From NCBI GenBank assembly GCA_015232555.1, contig JADFZJ010000042.1, positions 1 through 33,096 on the forward strand: a DNA stretch of 33,096 nt. The letters run 5' to 3'. The translations under genes and the position numbers were made by a program. This DNA is from Desulfamplus sp. GTDB taxonomy: Bacteria > Desulfobacterota > Desulfobacteria > Desulfobacterales > Desulfobacteraceae. Of this stretch, positions 32,101-33,096 are shown piece after piece. Positions within the stretch are counted from its first letter, which is position 1, and each line of letters starts with the position of its first letter. The notes under the pieces were generated by a model. The model was not told the DNA's origin. It searched no databases and saw nothing but the letters and a program-made list of their open reading frames with translations.

Positions 32101-33096
32101 ATGAATAAAAAAAGAATTAGTATGATGTTTGTTATGGCTCTGTTTGCCTTTGTTACATTAGCATCTAATGCTAATGCAGTAATTAAAAGATCGGAAAATG
32201 GAGTGGGCGATGCTCTTCTCTTCCCATTCTTTGATGCAGATGCTCTTAACTATGTTTGCATTTCAAATGAAGCAAACAACTGGGTTCAGATTCATGTAAG
32301 ATTAAGAACTGCTGGTGATAGTATAGAAGGAAAAGACTTCCCACTTATTCTATCTCCTGGTGATATGGCGATTTTTGAGGTAACTCGTGTTGGTCAGGCA
32401 GATGGTCTGTGGCGTATAGACTACTCTATTGATCCTCATAACTTCCAGTATGTACGAATCAATAGTTCACCTGTAAAATCTCTTGTTGATATGGGTACAC
32501 TTAAAAATGATTATGCAACACTTGCAAGTGCAGAGATTCTCGGTGATGGACCCAGAATAGAAGCAAACAAACGCTATGGATATATTGAAGTTATTGGTGA
32601 AGCTATTTTTGATCAGGGTTTGAACAAAACCGCTCTTCTTACCCCTGGCGGCTGCACAAATACAGTTCAGTATATCAAAGCTGGTAACACATTGAGTGAT
32701 GTACCAAATGTTCTTTCTGGAAAGATGTATGTTATGGAAACCAAATATGGAAGCGGCATGGCATACAATGCAATAGCTTTTGATAATTTTAGAACAGACG
32801 GAGCACTTCATCGTGTTGACAACTATCTTGCAGATACTGGTGTTATTGTAACATCTGAAAATTCAACTCTTAATGATCAGACTGATGCTAATGGTGATAA
32901 CTACACATATATGTTTACATCTGATCTTGCAAGAAATACGAATGGAGGAACATACGAAGCACTTGTTTCAGCAAATAATACTTGGGGACCAACTTTTGCT
33001 GACGGTGACGAATATTTGGGCGATTTTCTTGATCAAGTATTTCTTGTACCTTCAAGCGTTCGTGAATTTGAAGCCGCAATTAGACATATTTCTGTG
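32101..33096 (+). CDS. Secreted protein of unknown function (3' end outside the window)
   Basis: An open frame of 332 codons that runs off the right edge without a stop. It starts at an ATG with AAGAGGTAGG upstream. A clear signal peptide (MNKKRISMMFVMALFAFVTL) ends in SNANA with likely cleavage after Ala26. The mature part is rich in Asp, Asn, Gly and Thr with alternating hydrophobic residues (LLFPFFDADALNYVCISNEANN, then IHVRLRT, FPLILSPGDMAIFEV, GLWRIDYSIDP), which suggests a beta-sandwich or cell-surface protein. I do not recognise a family. It lies 431 bases after the glycan operon with its own promoter-like element, so it is probably a separate unit. Two cysteines are seen (near 54 and 183). 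Confidence 0.8.
   Translation, partial: MNKKRISMMFVMALFAFVTLASNANAVIKRSENGVGDALLFPFFDADALNYVCISNEANNWVQIHVRLRTAGDSIEGKDFPLILSPGDMAIFEVTRVGQADGLWRIDYSIDPHNFQYVRINSSPVKSLVDMGTLKNDYATLASAEILGDGPRIEANKRYGYIEVIGEAIFDQGLNKTALLTPGGCTNTVQYIKAGNTLSDVPNVLSGKMYVMETKYGSGMAYNAIAFDNFRTDGALHRVDNYLADTGVIVTSENSTLNDQTDANGDNYTYMFTSDLARNTNGGTYEALVSANNTWGPTFADGDEYLGDFLDQVFLVPSSVREFEAAIRHISV

Noticed and set aside
32467-32811. A 114-codon leftward ORF
   Set aside because: It is antisense to the secreted-protein frame, which has a signal peptide, a ribosome site and continues to the window end; the reverse frame has no start signal or recognisable features.

Overview
This 33 kb window is one AT-rich (roughly 35% G+C by eye, not computed) surface-glycan biosynthesis locus. 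It holds 17 genes that I can support. Two are read leftward (an acyltransferase at the left end and a UDP-galactopyranose mutase in the middle) and fifteen rightward. At least six are family-2 glycosyltransferase (GT2) proteins; there is also one GT4, two membrane O-acyltransferases, a GNAT acetyltransferase, a radical SAM enzyme, a methyltransferase fusion, a membrane-bound LTA-synthase-like sulfatase-fold transferase, a secreted glycosidase-like protein and a secreted protein of unknown function that runs off the right edge. I see no tRNA, rRNA, CRISPR array, transposase or integrase. The dispersed palindromes, the large multi-domain GT2 proteins and the A+T bias would fit a Gram-negative bacterium such as a member of the Desulfobacterota, but this is a low-confidence impression.

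Layout. 38-1324 (-) is an acyltransferase. 1536-15631 (+) is a tightly packed run with 4-bp stop/start overlaps: radical SAM, pseudo-GT/methyltransferase, GT2, GNAT, LTA-synthase-like protein with two ILEI/FAM3-type domains, PIG-L deacetylase/GT2 fusion, and a GT2/coiled-coil/GT2 protein. 15751-18141 (+) holds two stand-alone GT2 genes bracketed by two copies of the same palindrome. 18265-19791 (-) encodes a UDP-galactopyranose mutase of the eukaryotic type. It is divergent from 19975-22050 (+), a GlfT2-like galactofuranosyltransferase, and a 183-bp control region with an 11-bp inverted repeat lies between them. 22051-31669 (+) continues with a second acyltransferase, a secreted CBM9/FN3/GH-A protein, a GT4 and a 1181-residue protein with four GT-A lobes. 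A 431-bp non-coding gap precedes the last, secreted gene.

How they work together (inference). The mutase makes UDP-galactofuranose and the GlfT2-like enzyme uses it. The GT2 and GT4 proteins assemble the rest of a heteropolysaccharide. The acyltransferases, GNAT enzyme, deacetylase and methyltransferase decorate it, and the sulfatase-fold protein probably adds a phospho-substituent outside the membrane. No flippase, polymerase or ABC exporter is in view, so the locus must extend beyond the window or use remote genes.

The most interesting points are: (1) the eukaryotic-type mutase paired with a GlfT2-like transferase; (2) tandem ILEI/FAM3-like domains on an LTA-synthase-like protein; (3) Asn/Ser/Asp-rich inserts that interrupt conserved folds in most of the proteins, several of them visibly made by short tandem duplications; and (4) the same sort of duplication at gene junctions, including one that builds a 15-codon relay ORF between two genes.
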